Positions 1 through 9,395 of a stretch of 64,000 nucleotides of DNA are shown piece after piece. The stretch spans positions 611,368 to 675,367 of the forward strand of contig JADJPR010000020.1 of NCBI GenBank assembly GCA_016713135.1, given 5' to 3'. Position 1 is the first letter of the stretch. Each line of letters begins with the position of its first letter. Position numbers and translations under genes: made by a program. This DNA is from Rhodanobacteraceae bacterium (GTDB lineage Bacteria; Pseudomonadota; Gammaproteobacteria; Xanthomonadales; SZUA-5). The notes below the pieces were generated by a model that was given only the letters and a program-made list of their open reading frames with translations, was not told the DNA's origin and did no database searches.

Positions 1-460
1 AGTTGTCGAAGGTGTAGCGGCCTTGCGCGTCCGTGAATCCATACCGGCTGCCGGTGGAGGCAGCGTAAAGACTGACATGCTGCGCGGCAACTGGGGCGCC
101 CGAGCTCGCAACCAGGACACTGCCGGAAATCGTTCCGGGTGGCTGCAGTGCCAGGTTGACCGCCACTGCTCCGCTGCCTTGCGGCAACGTGACGTTGGCC
201 TGGGCGGGGAGCAAACCGGCGGCCGACGCGGATAGCTGGGCGCCGCCGACATGATCGCTGCCGATTGCGTATGCACCATCGGCACCGGTGGTCGCGGAAC
301 CGAGGTCGATCCAGAGGAATCCGACCGACTTGCGCAAGACCACAGTTGCCCCGGCGACCGGCGTCTGGGTCGAGGCATTGGTCACCATGCCCTCGACCGT
401 GGCCGCCCGCGCAGACGCACACCACACCGCAAGGGCGAGCAGGAAAACAATGTGTCGCAT
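1..460 (-). CDS. Secreted carboxypeptidase-regulatory-like repeat protein (3' part outside window)
   Basis: The minus-strand frame is open from an ATG at 458-460 to the window edge, giving 153 visible residues. It starts with a typical signal peptide (MRHIVFLLALAVWCASARA) and continues in an Ala/Gly/Thr-rich segment. Motifs such as ATVEGMVTN, TPVAGATVVL, GADGAYAIG and DAQGRYTFDN recur. Alternation of 'G.V....G.PV.GA.V.L' with 'TD..G.Y.F' is characteristic of CarboxypepD_reg-like beta-sandwich modules found in surface and adhesion proteins. Two modules are visible. The C-terminus, and so any enzymatic domain, is unseen. No strong Shine-Dalgarno sequence precedes this ATG. Confidence 0.7.
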   Translation of the reverse strand, partial: MRHIVFLLALAVWCASARAATVEGMVTNASTQTPVAGATVVLRKSVGFLWIDLGSATTGADGAYAIGSDHVGGAQLSASAAGLLPAQANVTLPQGSGAVAVNLALQPPGTISGSVLVASSGAPVAAQHVSLYAASTGSRYGFTDAQGRYTFDN

Positions 461-652
461 CGGTTTGTCCAGACAAGAATGGCGCCCGGGATACACTCAG
501 TCACACAGATTCCCCCATCTGCACCTCCCACTGGACCCGCGGGGCGTGACCCGTGTGCGCCGGGCATCGCCGCGGGTAGATTGTGTGGCCATGACCCCAC
601 AGGCGCGCAGGCGGATGAGCAGGATCGAGTCCCCGGCCTCCAGGGCCACGCG

Positions 653-1789
653 ATGAGCGCTGCCACGGAAGCAAGGCTGCTGGAGGGCCCACGCAATGGC
701 GCCATCGACGTGCTCCGAGGACTGTCGATCCTGCTGGTGGTGACCCACCACCTGGGCCTGGGCTTCCGCCTGCCGCTGGCGCCGACGCCAGTCGGCGAAT
801 GGCTCGGCCGGCGGCTGGTCGGCTTGCTGAGCTTCAGCGGCTACGCGGCGGTCTATTGCTTCTTCGTCATCAGCGGCTTCCTGATCGCACGGCGCGTGCT
901 GCAACAGCATGGGCAGTTCGGCGCCATCGATATCCGCCGCTTCTACTGGATGCGCGCCAGCCGGATCCTGCCGCTGCTGCTGGCGCTGCTGTGCGTGTCG
1001 AGCGTGCTGCACTGGCTGCAGTTGCCGGGCTTCACCATCCGCCAGCCGGAGCATTCGCTCGGCGGTGCGTGGTTCGCCGCGCTCGGCCTGCACCTCAACT
1101 GGTACGAGGGGCGCACCACCTGGCTGCCCGGCAACTGGGACGTGCTGTGGTCGCTGTCGATCGAGGAGCTGTTTTACCTCTGCTTCCCGCTGGCCTGCTG
1201 GTGGCTGCCGCGCTGGCTGCTGCTGCCGGCGCTGGCGCTGCTCGCGGCCTCGCTGCCGTGGACCCGCGCGCTGCTGGACGGCCAGGAGATCTGGCAGGAG
1301 AAGGCCTACCTGCCGGCGATGTCGGCGATCGCCACCGGCGTGCTCGCCGCATGGTGGACGCATTTCGCAACGCCCTCGCGAACCTTCGCGCGCTGCCTGC
1401 TGGCGCTCGGTGCGCTCGGCTTCCTTGCCGCCCTGCTGGCGCCGGGCGAGCTGTGGCGGAGCACCGGCCACACCAGCCTGCTGATCATTGCCGCCACCGT
1501 CGCGCTGTTCCTCGCCGGCGCGGGATGGCTGCAGGCCGGCGCGCCCAAGGGCCTGGGCTGGCTGGCGCGCATGGGCCGGCTCAGTTATGAGCTGTACCTC
1601 ACCCACATGTTCGTGGTGCTCGCGCTGGTGCCCGCATGGCGCGCATGGGTGGAAGATCCGCGCTGGAACTTCGTGCCGTGGCTGCCCGCGGTGCTGCTGT
1701 GCGTGGGCATCGCGGCGCAGGTGGAACGCCGTTTCAGCAAGCCCTGCGAGCGCTGGCTGCGGGGACGCTACGCCGGCAGCGCGGCCTGA
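653..1789 (+). CDS. Acyltransferase family 3 integral membrane protein (OafA/YrhL type)
   Basis: The 378-residue frame starts at the ATG at 653; the open frame extends far upstream but that part has no protein-like character. The N-terminus carries the family's first helix motif (IDVLRGLSILLVVTHH), which matches the D-G/V-L-R-(G/A) and downstream His pattern of acyltransferase-3 enzymes. About ten hydrophobic segments follow, as expected for this polytopic fold. The enzymes O-acylate surface polysaccharides or lipids in the inner membrane using cytoplasmic acyl donors. The substrate cannot be read from sequence, and no polysaccharide genes flank it. Confidence 0.85.
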   Translation: MSAATEARLLEGPRNGAIDVLRGLSILLVVTHHLGLGFRLPLAPTPVGEWLGRRLVGLLSFSGYAAVYCFFVISGFLIARRVLQQHGQFGAIDIRRFYWMRASRILPLLLALLCVSSVLHWLQLPGFTIRQPEHSLGGAWFAALGLHLNWYEGRTTWLPGNWDVLWSLSIEELFYLCFPLACWWLPRWLLLPALALLAASLPWTRALLDGQEIWQEKAYLPAMSAIATGVLAAWWTHFATPSRTFARCLLALGALGFLAALLAPGELWRSTGHTSLLIIAATVALFLAGAGWLQAGAPKGLGWLARMGRLSYELYLTHMFVVLALVPAWRAWVEDPRWNFVPWLPAVLLCVGIAAQVERRFSKPCERWLRGRYAGSAA

Positions 1790-1810
1790 GCTCAGGGTTT
1801 GGGACGCGGA

Positions 1811-2077
1811 TCAACCGCTGTCGAAGTCGACTCGCCGAACGCGCGCGCGGTAGGCGCCCACGTTGTCGCCCGGGATGCTGGTTGCCTGGGTGCCCTTGAT
1901 CTCATCGATCTTGCGGTCCGCGGAGACAATCGGCTTGGCCTCGACCGCGGTCTCATGCTCGAAGGCATGCGACTTGTCGGTGTTGCGGTAGTGGCGGTAG
2001 AGCCCCCAGTACAGCCCGGTCGCCGCGGCCGGACCCAGTGCAAGCAATAGCAGGACGCTGTTGTTGTCGTCGCTCAT
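1811..2077 (-). CDS. Small single-pass membrane protein of the SPFH/zinc-ribbon operon
   Basis: An 88-residue protein whose ATG overlaps the stop codon of the upstream zinc-ribbon gene by ATGA, so the two are translationally coupled. An acidic N-terminus (MSDDNNS) is followed by one transmembrane helix (about residues 7-25), then a basic turn (YRHYRN) and a polar cytoplasmic or periplasmic tail. I recognise no family. Position and coupling suggest it is the third subunit of a membrane complex with the next two genes. The start is fixed by the overlap. Confidence 0.7.
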   Translation of the reverse strand: MSDDNNSVLLLLALGPAAATGLYWGLYRHYRNTDKSHAFEHETAVEAKPIVSADRKIDEIKGTQATSIPGDNVGAYRARVRRVDFDSG

Positions 2078-3372
2078 GATTGGCTCGCCACGATCCAGAG
2101 GGCCAGGGACTCGACCACGGTGCCCACGGTCAGCGCCGCGGTGATCAGCTTCCACTGCTGCACCGGCACGCTGCCCATGGTCTCGCCGGTGCGGCCGTTG
2201 ACCGCGATGTAGTGCAGCATGCCGCCGTTCTTGCCCGGCTGGTGATAGGAATAGAGCCAGACCGGCAGGTACATCGAGACCCAGCGCGTGCCGTGCACCG
2301 CCAGGCCCTCCTCCTCCCAGCGCACACCGCGGTCGTAGCGCCGCACGGAATCCCTGACCTGGGCGCGGGCGATCGACAACAACTGGTCCTCCAGCCGGGG
2401 TTGCAGATGCGCCACATCGCGGTCGCGCTTCTCCGAGCTGTAGCCGGACAGGTAGGACGCGTTCCACTTCACCGCGTTCTTGGTGTCGAAGGGCAGGATG
2501 GTGTTGATGATGTTGTTGGTGTTCGCCCGGGTGTCCAGGTTGCCGCGCTCGGACGAGGATTCCAGGGTCAGGTCGTCGACCGTGAAATCCAGCGCGCGTT
2601 CGACCTCGTAGACGTCGGCGTCGTAATAGGTCTTCTCGTTCTTGCCGCTGCCTCGCTTGTAGCGGCGCGTCTCGATCTCGCCCTGGCCGGAGACCCGGGC
2701 GCTGACGCGGCCATCGACGATCATGTACGGCAGGTACACGCCGACGACATTCTCCGGCGTGAACTCTTCCTTGAAGGCCTTCAGCGCGAACAGGCGGCGC
2801 TTGTCGACGAACTGGCGGATGCGCGCGACCGCATCGTCCTTCTTGATGTGGAAGGGCAAGACCGCATCGGGCACCGCGCCGTTGGCCACCTGCTCGTTGA
2901 CGCCGAAGACATGCCGGCACCAGTGGCAGCGCGCGGTCATGGCGGTGTCGGTGTTGATCACCACTTCGGCGCCGCAGCCGCCGCACTTGAAGCTCATCAA
3001 ATGGCTGCTGTCGGCGTCGATGTCGCGCGCGCCCGAGGCCACCACGGTGCCGGTCAGCTCATCGATGCCCTCGCCCAGGCCGAAAGCCTCTTCCGCACTC
3101 GTGCCCTGCCACTCGTGGCGGCAGTACAGGCAGATCAGCAGATCGCTGCCGGGCTTGTGGCGGATGTCGCTGGCGCCGCACTTGGGGCAGCGGTTGATCC
3201 CGTCCTTGAGCTCCTCGGAGGCGGTGTCGATGGCGACCGGATCGGGCGCCAGCAGTTCGTCCTGGATCGGCTTGGGCAGATTGGTCGGATCCAGCGGCAG
3301 GCTGCCGGGCGGTGGCGGCACGTCCTGCGGCGAACCCGGCCCGGTGGGCGGCGGCGGTGGGAGCTTCGACAT
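2074..3372 (-). CDS. Tandem zinc-ribbon protein with C-terminal membrane helix (YdjG-like)
   Basis: A 432-residue protein. The N-terminus is proline-rich (residues 3-33). A first zinc ribbon around residues 61-90 has paired CxxC motifs (CPKCG and CLYC), and a second around residues 130-155 has CGGCG and CHWC. The middle part has no motif I can name, and a hydrophobic helix lies at the C-terminus (ALTVGTVVESLALWIV). It lies 12 bp downstream of the SPFH/SHOCT gene. The arrangement recalls Bacillus ydjG-ydjI next to pspA, where TFIIB-type zinc-ribbon membrane proteins work with an SPFH-like partner at stressed membranes. No PspA homologue is visible here. Function is inferred from family and context only. 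Confidence 0.75.
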   Translation of the reverse strand: MSKLPPPPPTGPGSPQDVPPPPGSLPLDPTNLPKPIQDELLAPDPVAIDTASEELKDGINRCPKCGASDIRHKPGSDLLICLYCRHEWQGTSAEEAFGLGEGIDELTGTVVASGARDIDADSSHLMSFKCGGCGAEVVINTDTAMTARCHWCRHVFGVNEQVANGAVPDAVLPFHIKKDDAVARIRQFVDKRRLFALKAFKEEFTPENVVGVYLPYMIVDGRVSARVSGQGEIETRRYKRGSGKNEKTYYDADVYEVERALDFTVDDLTLESSSERGNLDTRANTNNIINTILPFDTKNAVKWNASYLSGYSSEKRDRDVAHLQPRLEDQLLSIARAQVRDSVRRYDRGVRWEEEGLAVHGTRWVSMYLPVWLYSYHQPGKNGGMLHYIAVNGRTGETMGSVPVQQWKLITAALTVGTVVESLALWIVASQS

Positions 3373-3384
3373 GGCGGCGGGCGG

Positions 3385-4524
3385 CTACAGGCCCAGCGCC
3401 TTGGCCTTCAGCGCGTCGTAGTCGGCCTGGGTGATCAGGCCGAGGTCGAGCATCTCCTTGGCCTTCTTCAGCTTGGCGATCGGATCGTCCGCGGCCGGTG
3501 TGGCTGGCTGCTGCAGATTGCCGGCACCGAACATGCCGGTGGCCATGCCCACGCCCACCAGGCCCGCCGCACCGCCGTTCTCGCCCGCCGCCTGGATGCC
3601 CGCCGCCACGCTGGCCTGCAGGTTGGAATTGCCGCGCGCGCCGGAGAGCGCATCGGCACGCTGCACCGTCTTCAACAGCTCCCGGGTGTTGGCGTCGTAT
3701 TCGATCGACACGATCGCGGTCTTGACGATCGCCAGGCCGCGCTCGGACTTCCACTGGTAGCCGCTCTCCACCGCTTCGGACAGGCTGCGCGCGAAGCCGA
3801 TCGAATCCTGCTGCAGCCGGGTGATGCGGTTGCCCTTGGACGGATCGTTGGTGTAGCGGCTGAAGGCCGGTGCGAGCGAGCTCACCACTTCGTTGAACAG
3901 CTGGCCGGCGGCGGCGTTGTCGAGGTCGGTGAAGTCGAAGACCTTGCCGGGCTGCAGGTAGGCCGCCGGCACGTAGTTCTTCACGAACAGGATCGGGTCC
4001 ACGATCCTGAGCGTGTACGAGCCGCGGGTGACCGCACCCACCTGGGTGTTGAGGAAGGCGTCGTCCCAGTAGATCTCCGACTGGGTGCCGAAGCGGTTGT
4101 CCGGCAGCTCCTTCAGCGAGACGAAGAAGGCAGCCTGCTGCGAGCCCGGCTGGCCGCCGAACTTGAAGCGCTCCCAGCTGGTGCTGATCAGCGAGTCGAC
4201 GATGCCGTCGCCGGCGAAGATCGACTTCGAATTCGGATCGTCCGAGCGCCATTCGTAGGCGCCGGCCTCGGCCACGAATCCGGTCATCGCGCCGTCCTGG
4301 AACAGCAGCAGCCCGTAGCCTTCGGGCACCACGATCTTCGAGCCATTGCTGATGATGTTGGTCGAGCCGCGGGTATTCGACCCGCGCCCGGCATTGGTGC
4401 CGCGCGGCACCGCCGCGAACAGCGCCGCGGTCGCCGGCAGGCCATCCGGCACGGTGTAGAAGTCCTTCCACTGGTCGGCCAGAGTGCCGCCGATCGCCCC
4501 CACCGCTGCCTGGATCAGACCCAT
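3385..4524 (-). CDS. SPFH/virion-core-like protein with C-terminal SHOCT domain (YdjI-like)
   Basis: A 379-residue protein and first gene of a three-gene minus-strand operon. It starts MGLIQAAVGAIGGTLADQW, typical of the 'virion core protein'/YdjI family within the SPFH superfamily. A beta-rich SPFH core runs from about residue 45 to 290 (VVPEGYGLLLFQDGAM, SYTLRIVDPILFVKNYVP). A low-complexity linker rich in G and A follows. The last 35 residues (KLKKAKEMLDLGLITQADY) form a clear SHOCT module, a short C-terminal oligomerisation domain. SPFH proteins assemble at membrane microdomains. The gene is followed after 12 bp by the zinc-ribbon gene, which supports a joint membrane-associated complex. 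Confidence 0.82.
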   Translation of the reverse strand: MGLIQAAVGAIGGTLADQWKDFYTVPDGLPATAALFAAVPRGTNAGRGSNTRGSTNIISNGSKIVVPEGYGLLLFQDGAMTGFVAEAGAYEWRSDDPNSKSIFAGDGIVDSLISTSWERFKFGGQPGSQQAAFFVSLKELPDNRFGTQSEIYWDDAFLNTQVGAVTRGSYTLRIVDPILFVKNYVPAAYLQPGKVFDFTDLDNAAAGQLFNEVVSSLAPAFSRYTNDPSKGNRITRLQQDSIGFARSLSEAVESGYQWKSERGLAIVKTAIVSIEYDANTRELLKTVQRADALSGARGNSNLQASVAAGIQAAGENGGAAGLVGVGMATGMFGAGNLQQPATPAADDPIAKLKKAKEMLDLGLITQADYDALKAKALGL

Positions 4525-4651
4525 GGATTCGCTCTCCCGATTGCTGGCTGTGGGCGCGGGAACAGCCCGGCCCTGGGCGCACTATACCGGCGTCCGCCCG
4601 CCGGGGACTGGCCCGGCGCCGTTCGCCAGCGACAACTGACGGCCTGGACGC

Positions 4652-4924
4652 TCAAGCCTTGGGAAAGCGCAGGCGCCTGCGCGCCATGGCCTTGGCCGCC
4701 TCGATCTCGCGCAGCTTGGGACTGACCGGCGAGACCAGCGAATGCACCAGCGTCCGCGCCGCCGCGGTGACTTCCGCCACCGCCCGGTCGAAGGCCGCCT
4801 GGTTGGCCTTCGACGGCGCATTGAACCCACTCAGCTTGCGCACGAACTGCAGCGCCGCAGCGCGCACCTCTTCCGCGCTCGCCGGCGGCTCGAAGTTGAA
4901 CAGGGTCTTGATGTTCCTGCACAT
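4652..4924 (-). CDS. DUF2277 family small protein
   Basis: A 90-residue cytoplasmic protein with the family's hallmark start MCRNIKTLFNFEPPAS and the following AAALQFVRKLSGF. It then has the conserved NQAAFDRAV and a basic, helical C-terminus. Length and both ends match DUF2277, a short all-helical family with an invariant MCRNI start whose biochemical role is not known. It is a stand-alone gene between two minus-strand transcription units, and no partner is evident. Confidence 0.9.
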   Translation of the reverse strand: MCRNIKTLFNFEPPASAEEVRAAALQFVRKLSGFNAPSKANQAAFDRAVAEVTAAARTLVHSLVSPVSPKLREIEAAKAMARRRLRFPKA

Positions 4925-5299
4925 GCGAGGTAGGTCCGGCGAGTGCGGGATGGCATCCTAACGCGACGCATTCCGTGCAGCGGGGGTGTGCTGCGCGCTC
5001 GGCCAGGCGCGCACCAGGATCCAGGCGGACGCGCAAAGCATCGCCAGCCAGGCGATCATGAATCCCCAGCCGAACACCGCCGTGCGGTTGCGAAATTGTC
5101 GCGACCGGTCCCGTCCGCCACAGGATCAGACCGGCGATGGCCGGCGTCGATCCAGCATGGGAAAGGTCGCCCCGGCGCCGCTTCCATGGCGGCGGGCCGC
5201 GCGTCAGGTCACGCCCACTTGCGCGGAATGCACTCGAGCAAGGCGCCGCGCGTTGGCGCGGGAGGCGCCATGCGAGCACCGCGCAGTCGCGGAAGAGGT
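4925..5299. other. Intergenic stretch, possible tiny membrane-peptide remnant
   Basis: No convincing gene. On the minus strand a 39-codon frame (4958-5077, GTG start) would encode a hydrophobic helix (GWGFMIAWLAMLCASAWILV) followed by a basic tail. It lacks a clear ribosome site and resembles no family I know, so it may be a remnant of a small membrane protein or chance. No strong terminator or promoter was seen. Confidence 0.3.
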
Positions 5300-6133
5300 C
5301 TACGACCGGTCCTCGCCGGCAGGGGGCTCTGTTGCCGTGCGTCGGAACGGGAACATCAGTTGCGCCAGGTAGCTGCCAGGCACCTTGATTCCGTCGACGC
5401 CGAAGCGCTCGGCCTGGCGCCCCGGTGGCATGTGAAAGGTCCCGAACAGCAGGTCCCACAGCGGCAGCAGTCCAGCGAAGTTCTTGTCGCACCCATCGGC
5501 CTCGCTGGTGTGGTGCCAGCGGTGAAAGGCGGGGGTGGCGATCACATGGCGCAGGGGGCCGAAATCGGCGCGGACATTGGCGTGCAGGAAGATCGCGTAG
5601 AGCGTCAGGAAGGGTTGGATGGCAGCGACCGCCAATGGCGAGAATCCGAGTCCGATCAGCACCAGCGCCTGGGCCACCCGGTTGCCGAGGTCATTGAGCG
5701 GATGCACCCGCACCGCCGCGAGCCAGTCGAGCGCTTCACTCGAATGGTGGACCGCGTGCACCCGCCACGCCCATCCGCGGTGGAAGGCGCGATGCGTCCA
5801 GTAGCCAACGAAGTCGCCGATGACCACGATCGCCAAAGCCTGCGCCGGCATCGGCCACTGCGCCACGGCTCCGTACCCGGCCAGCACCGACTCGCGCGTC
5901 AACGGCCGCCCGAGCAGCGCGAACAGCGGCGCCAGCGCAAGGACCACGCCGATGCGCGTCACGCTTCGCGTCAACCAGGGCGTGGTCAGCCAGTAGACCA
6001 GATCCGTGCCGTAGCCCGGGCGCAGCATCCGCTGCCCGATCACAGCCGGACGCCAGCGTTCGACGAGGCCGAACACCACCCCCAGCAATGCAAGCGCGAC
6101 CAGTGTGCCGAACAACCCGGGGTCTTCCATCAC
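5300..6133 (-). CDS. Sterol desaturase / fatty acid hydroxylase family protein
   Basis: A 277-residue polytopic membrane protein. The three histidine clusters of the fatty acid hydroxylase superfamily are intact: HRAFH (about residue 115), HAVHHS (about residue 127) and HRWHH (about residue 206). They ligate a di-iron centre that oxygenates a lipid. Hydrophobic segments flank the clusters. The protein begins MMEDPG; either Met could be the start. In bacteria this family modifies hopanoid, sterol-like, carotenoid or fatty acyl substrates; nothing nearby identifies which. It is a single-gene unit. Confidence 0.85.
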   Translation of the reverse strand: MMEDPGLFGTLVALALLGVVFGLVERWRPAVIGQRMLRPGYGTDLVYWLTTPWLTRSVTRIGVVLALAPLFALLGRPLTRESVLAGYGAVAQWPMPAQALAIVVIGDFVGYWTHRAFHRGWAWRVHAVHHSSEALDWLAAVRVHPLNDLGNRVAQALVLIGLGFSPLAVAAIQPFLTLYAIFLHANVRADFGPLRHVIATPAFHRWHHTSEADGCDKNFAGLLPLWDLLFGTFHMPPGRQAERFGVDGIKVPGSYLAQLMFPFRRTATEPPAGEDRS

Positions 6134-6289
6134 GCACCTCGCCGGACGTGACGATGATCAACGCGGGGAGATCGCCGGCGTTGACGGAGTCGCGGCCGCG
6201 AGACTTGTCCAGAGGTTTCCCGGTCCGACCCATGCCGGCGATGATCAACCAGCGGCCGAGTGCGGCTCCGGCAGGGCCTCCCTTGCTCA

Positions 6290-6895
6290 TCAGGTCGACA
6301 TCTCGGTCCAGTAGGCCGCGTAAATGGCGATCCAGGCGAGCGCCCAGCAAACCGGCACCGCTCCCGGTCGCAATCGCTCCCCCAGCCAGCGCGTCAGCGC
6401 CCAGGCGATGGTCGCCGACAGCACAAAGCGGAACGCCCGCCCCGGTAATGTCCAGGCGAGGAATCCGCCGAGCGACAGGGTGTCCGGCGCCTGCACCGCA
6501 AAGATCTTGTACGGGACGCCGCTCAGCGAACCGATCAGGATGCCCAGTCCGCCGTGCGCTGCCGACAGCTCAGCCGCAAACCCGAACAGGCGCTGCGGGA
6601 TGAACGGGACCGCGTCCACCGCCGCCGTCGCAGCCGCCGGAGCGCCCTGCGCCCACAGGAACATCGCACCGCCCCCAAGACAGGCGCCGGCCAGGCTGCC
6701 TGCCAACGCAGACAACGCCAGCCGGCCACTCCGGATCGCGCAGGCGCTGAGCAGCACATCGGGCACGATGAAGAAGAAGCTCGCCTCCGCCATGCCCCAG
6801 ACCAGGCCGACGCAGATGGCAATGAGTACCTGCCAGCGATCTTGCGAATCGGCACGCACCAGGTGCTTTCCTTTTTGGTGGTTGTGGTCGGCCAA
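6290..6895 (-). CDS. Integral membrane protein, unknown function
   Basis: A 201-residue protein with a short basic N-terminus (MADHNHQKGKH) and about five hydrophobic segments. A glycine-rich loop (LAGACLGGGAM) and a segment GVPYKIFAV lie between helices. The latter recalls the re-entrant loop region of DedA/YqaA-like membrane proteins, but the match is too short to assign the family. It is divergently placed to the kinase gene at 7053. No catalytic residues are evident. Confidence 0.6.
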   Translation of the reverse strand: MADHNHQKGKHLVRADSQDRWQVLIAICVGLVWGMAEASFFFIVPDVLLSACAIRSGRLALSALAGSLAGACLGGGAMFLWAQGAPAAATAAVDAVPFIPQRLFGFAAELSAAHGGLGILIGSLSGVPYKIFAVQAPDTLSLGGFLAWTLPGRAFRFVLSATIAWALTRWLGERLRPGAVPVCWALAWIAIYAAYWTEMST

Positions 6896-7052
6896 CCAGG
6901 CGATGTTGTCACGCCAACGCCAGAGGGCCGCATTGCAAGCGGATTGCGTTGGCCGGTCAATCTTGAGCCATTTTCGTTCGGCTGTATCCCGTTCTTCTTC
7001 CTTTCACGTGCACTCCGCTGTGCTCCAATGCCGGCTGTTCCTCCCCTGAGCG

Positions 7053-9395
7053 ATGGATCCGACCCGTTACCAACAGATCAAGTCGGTCTTGCTGGAGGCG
7101 ATGGAACAACCGGCGGGCGCCCGCGAGCGCTGGCTGGCGCAGCGGTGTGGGGGTGACGGGGAGCTGCGCCGCGAAGTCGAGGAACTGCTCGCCGGCGAAA
7201 GCCAACAGAGCTTCATGGAGCACGGCGCGCTTGCGTCGACCTTCGAGCCGGAGACGGACGCCAGTGGCGGCAGCCTGGGTCGAATCAAGCTGCAGCGGCT
7301 GCTCGCCCGCGGCGGGATGGGCGATGTGTACGCGGGCGTGGATGAACTGCTGCAGCGGCCGGTGGCCGTCAAGCTGATGAAGGCGGAGTTGCGCATGTCG
7401 GCCGCGCGGCGCAGTGGCTTCCTGGCCGAGGCGCGCGTGCTGTCCGGCTTGCGTCACCCGAACATCTGCGCGGTCTACGACTTCTTCGAAGACCAGGACC
7501 AGGACGTGCTGGTGCTCGAATTGATCGAGGGCCAGACCTTGCGCAGCCTGCTGCAGAACGGCCGGCCGGCCGATCCGCTGGGCATCGCCAGTGAGATCGC
7601 CGATGCGCTGGTGGCGGCACACGAACGCGGCATCGCCCATCGCGATCTGAAGCCGGAGAACGTCATGCTCACGACGTCCGGACGGGTCAAGGTGCTGGAC
7701 TTCGGGCTTGCCCGCGTCACCGCGAGCACAGCCACGATGGCGGCCGGCGATGCCGACGCCAACCCGCCGACGCAGACCCAGGTCGCCGGCACGCCCGGAT
7801 ATCTGTCGCCCGAGCAGGCGCGCGGCGAGGTCTCCACCACCGCTGCGGATCTGTGGAGCTTTGGCCTGTTGCTGGGCGAGTTGCTGACGGGCAAGACGCC
7901 CTGGCCGGTGGAGCTGGGCAGCCAGGAATTGTTGCGGCGCGCCAGTCGCGCCGAAGTGGCCATCCCCACGGGATTGCCGCGGATGGAAACCCAGTTGTTG
8001 CGCCGACTGCTGACGCCGGATCCGCAGGCTCGGCCGAGCGCGCGCGAAACCCGCGAGGCGCTGCGCATGATCATCGGCCGTCCGGCACGCCGGCTGCGCC
8101 TGGCGCTGGCGGCTGGCCTCATCGGGATCGGATTGTTGTCCGGCTGGAGATACACCACCGACCTGCGGGCCGAGCGCACCATGGCACTGGCGGCACAAGC
8201 GCGTGCCGAGACTGCACGCGCCCAGGCCGAAGACCTGGCGAGTTTCATGCTGGTCGATCTTTACGATGACTTGCGCGCCGTGGGCAGCCTCAAGCTGCTC
8301 GAACCGGTGGCGCTCAAAGCCGTCGACTACTACGGCGAACTCGGCAGCAGCCGGATCGGTGGCGGCCGCGGAGAAAACGCCCTGGCCTTGATCCGGGTGG
8401 CCGAAGTGCTCGACATGCAGGGCCACCTGGCGCAAGCCACCGACGCCTACCGGCGCGCGATGGAGGCGCTGCAGCCGCTCGCCGAGCGCCTGCCGGAGGA
8501 CCAGCTGGTGCAATACCGGCTGGCCCTGGCCACCCGCGACTACGGGGCTGTGCTGCGCTACGGCGGCGACTATGCCGGCAGTGAGCCGCATGCGCTGAAG
8601 GCTGTCGAGCTGGCGCGCCGGCTCACCGCCGGGCTGAAGCCGGAGGACAGTGCGTCGACGCCACCGAGCGCCGAGGAGCGCTGGTCGCTGCTGCTGCGCG
8701 GCATGTATCTGTATGCCGACAGCCAGGTGCGCCAGGGTCGGGCGGAAGCCTCGCTGGTCTGGCTGGACGAGGCCGAATCGCTCGCCGTGCCGGCCGTCCG
8801 CCAGCACCCGGCGTTGCGCCGCGACCTCGCCGACATCCGCTACAAGCGCTGCATGGCCTATTTCGACAGCCAGCGCACGGACCAGGTCGTCGCCGCCTGC
8901 CGGTCCTCCTTCGAGATGGACGAGGCGCTCTACCAGGCCAATCCCGACGACATCCAGTTGCTGAACAACCTGGTCTCGGCCTGGTGGATGCTGGGGCGCG
9001 CGCAGGAGCTGGCCGGTGAACTGGCGCCCGCCCTGCAGAGCACGGAAGCGGGTCTGCGCCTGGCGCGAGTGCTCATCGAACGCGAGCCCGAGAACGCCGG
9101 TCACCAGAACAACCACGCGGTCCTGTGGGTCGCCAAGGGCCGCATCCTGCGGGCGATGGGACAGGCGCAGGCGTCTGCCGCGGCCTTTGCGGCGGTGCTG
9201 GCGATCACCGAACCGCTGATCGCCAGCGACCGCGACCACGCCACCGTCCACAATCACCTGATCGCCCTGGCCTACCTGGGGCGGATCGAGGAAGCGCGCC
9301 CGTTCGCCCGGGAGGTCTATGATTCTGGCTGGCGCCGACCGGAATTCATGCAGCTGATCGCCGACTTCAATCTGCTGCCGGGGGTTGCGCCTTGA
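7053..9395 (+). CDS. Transmembrane Ser/Thr protein kinase with C-terminal TPR-like repeats
   Basis: A 780-residue protein. All Hanks-type kinase motifs are present: a glycine loop (LARGGMGDVYAG, residues 84-95), the catalytic Lys (AVK, K107), HRDLKPEN (196-203), DFGLA (216-220) and a PEQARGE substrate region. One transmembrane helix follows near residues 350-366 (LALAAGLIGIGLLSGW). The remaining 410 residues, outside the kinase domain, are alanine-rich helical repeats of TPR type. The stop overlaps the TTG start of the sigma factor gene by 4 nt, so the two are co-translated. Kinase plus ECF partner pairs of this order are known for ECF43-type systems, in which kinase phosphorylation activates the sigma factor. 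Confidence 0.92.
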   Translation: MDPTRYQQIKSVLLEAMEQPAGARERWLAQRCGGDGELRREVEELLAGESQQSFMEHGALASTFEPETDASGGSLGRIKLQRLLARGGMGDVYAGVDELLQRPVAVKLMKAELRMSAARRSGFLAEARVLSGLRHPNICAVYDFFEDQDQDVLVLELIEGQTLRSLLQNGRPADPLGIASEIADALVAAHERGIAHRDLKPENVMLTTSGRVKVLDFGLARVTASTATMAAGDADANPPTQTQVAGTPGYLSPEQARGEVSTTAADLWSFGLLLGELLTGKTPWPVELGSQELLRRASRAEVAIPTGLPRMETQLLRRLLTPDPQARPSARETREALRMIIGRPARRLRLALAAGLIGIGLLSGWRYTTDLRAERTMALAAQARAETARAQAEDLASFMLVDLYDDLRAVGSLKLLEPVALKAVDYYGELGSSRIGGGRGENALALIRVAEVLDMQGHLAQATDAYRRAMEALQPLAERLPEDQLVQYRLALATRDYGAVLRYGGDYAGSEPHALKAVELARRLTAGLKPEDSASTPPSAEERWSLLLRGMYLYADSQVRQGRAEASLVWLDEAESLAVPAVRQHPALRRDLADIRYKRCMAYFDSQRTDQVVAACRSSFEMDEALYQANPDDIQLLNNLVSAWWMLGRAQELAGELAPALQSTEAGLRLARVLIEREPENAGHQNNHAVLWVAKGRILRAMGQAQASAAAFAAVLAITEPLIASDRDHATVHNHLIALAYLGRIEEARPFAREVYDSGWRRPEFMQLIADFNLLPGVAP

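Noticed and set aside
2080..4725. 881-codon plus-strand open frame, and similar long frames opposite real genes (6957-9257, 11968-13842, 20303-21724, 36849-38693, 54023-56023)
   Set aside because: Shadow frames of high-GC genes; composition is Arg/Ala/His/Gly-rich, without domains, and the opposite strand carries recognised proteins.
4958..5077. 39-codon hydrophobic peptide on the minus strand
   Set aside because: Too short, GTG start without ribosome site; kept only as a note in the intergenic entry.
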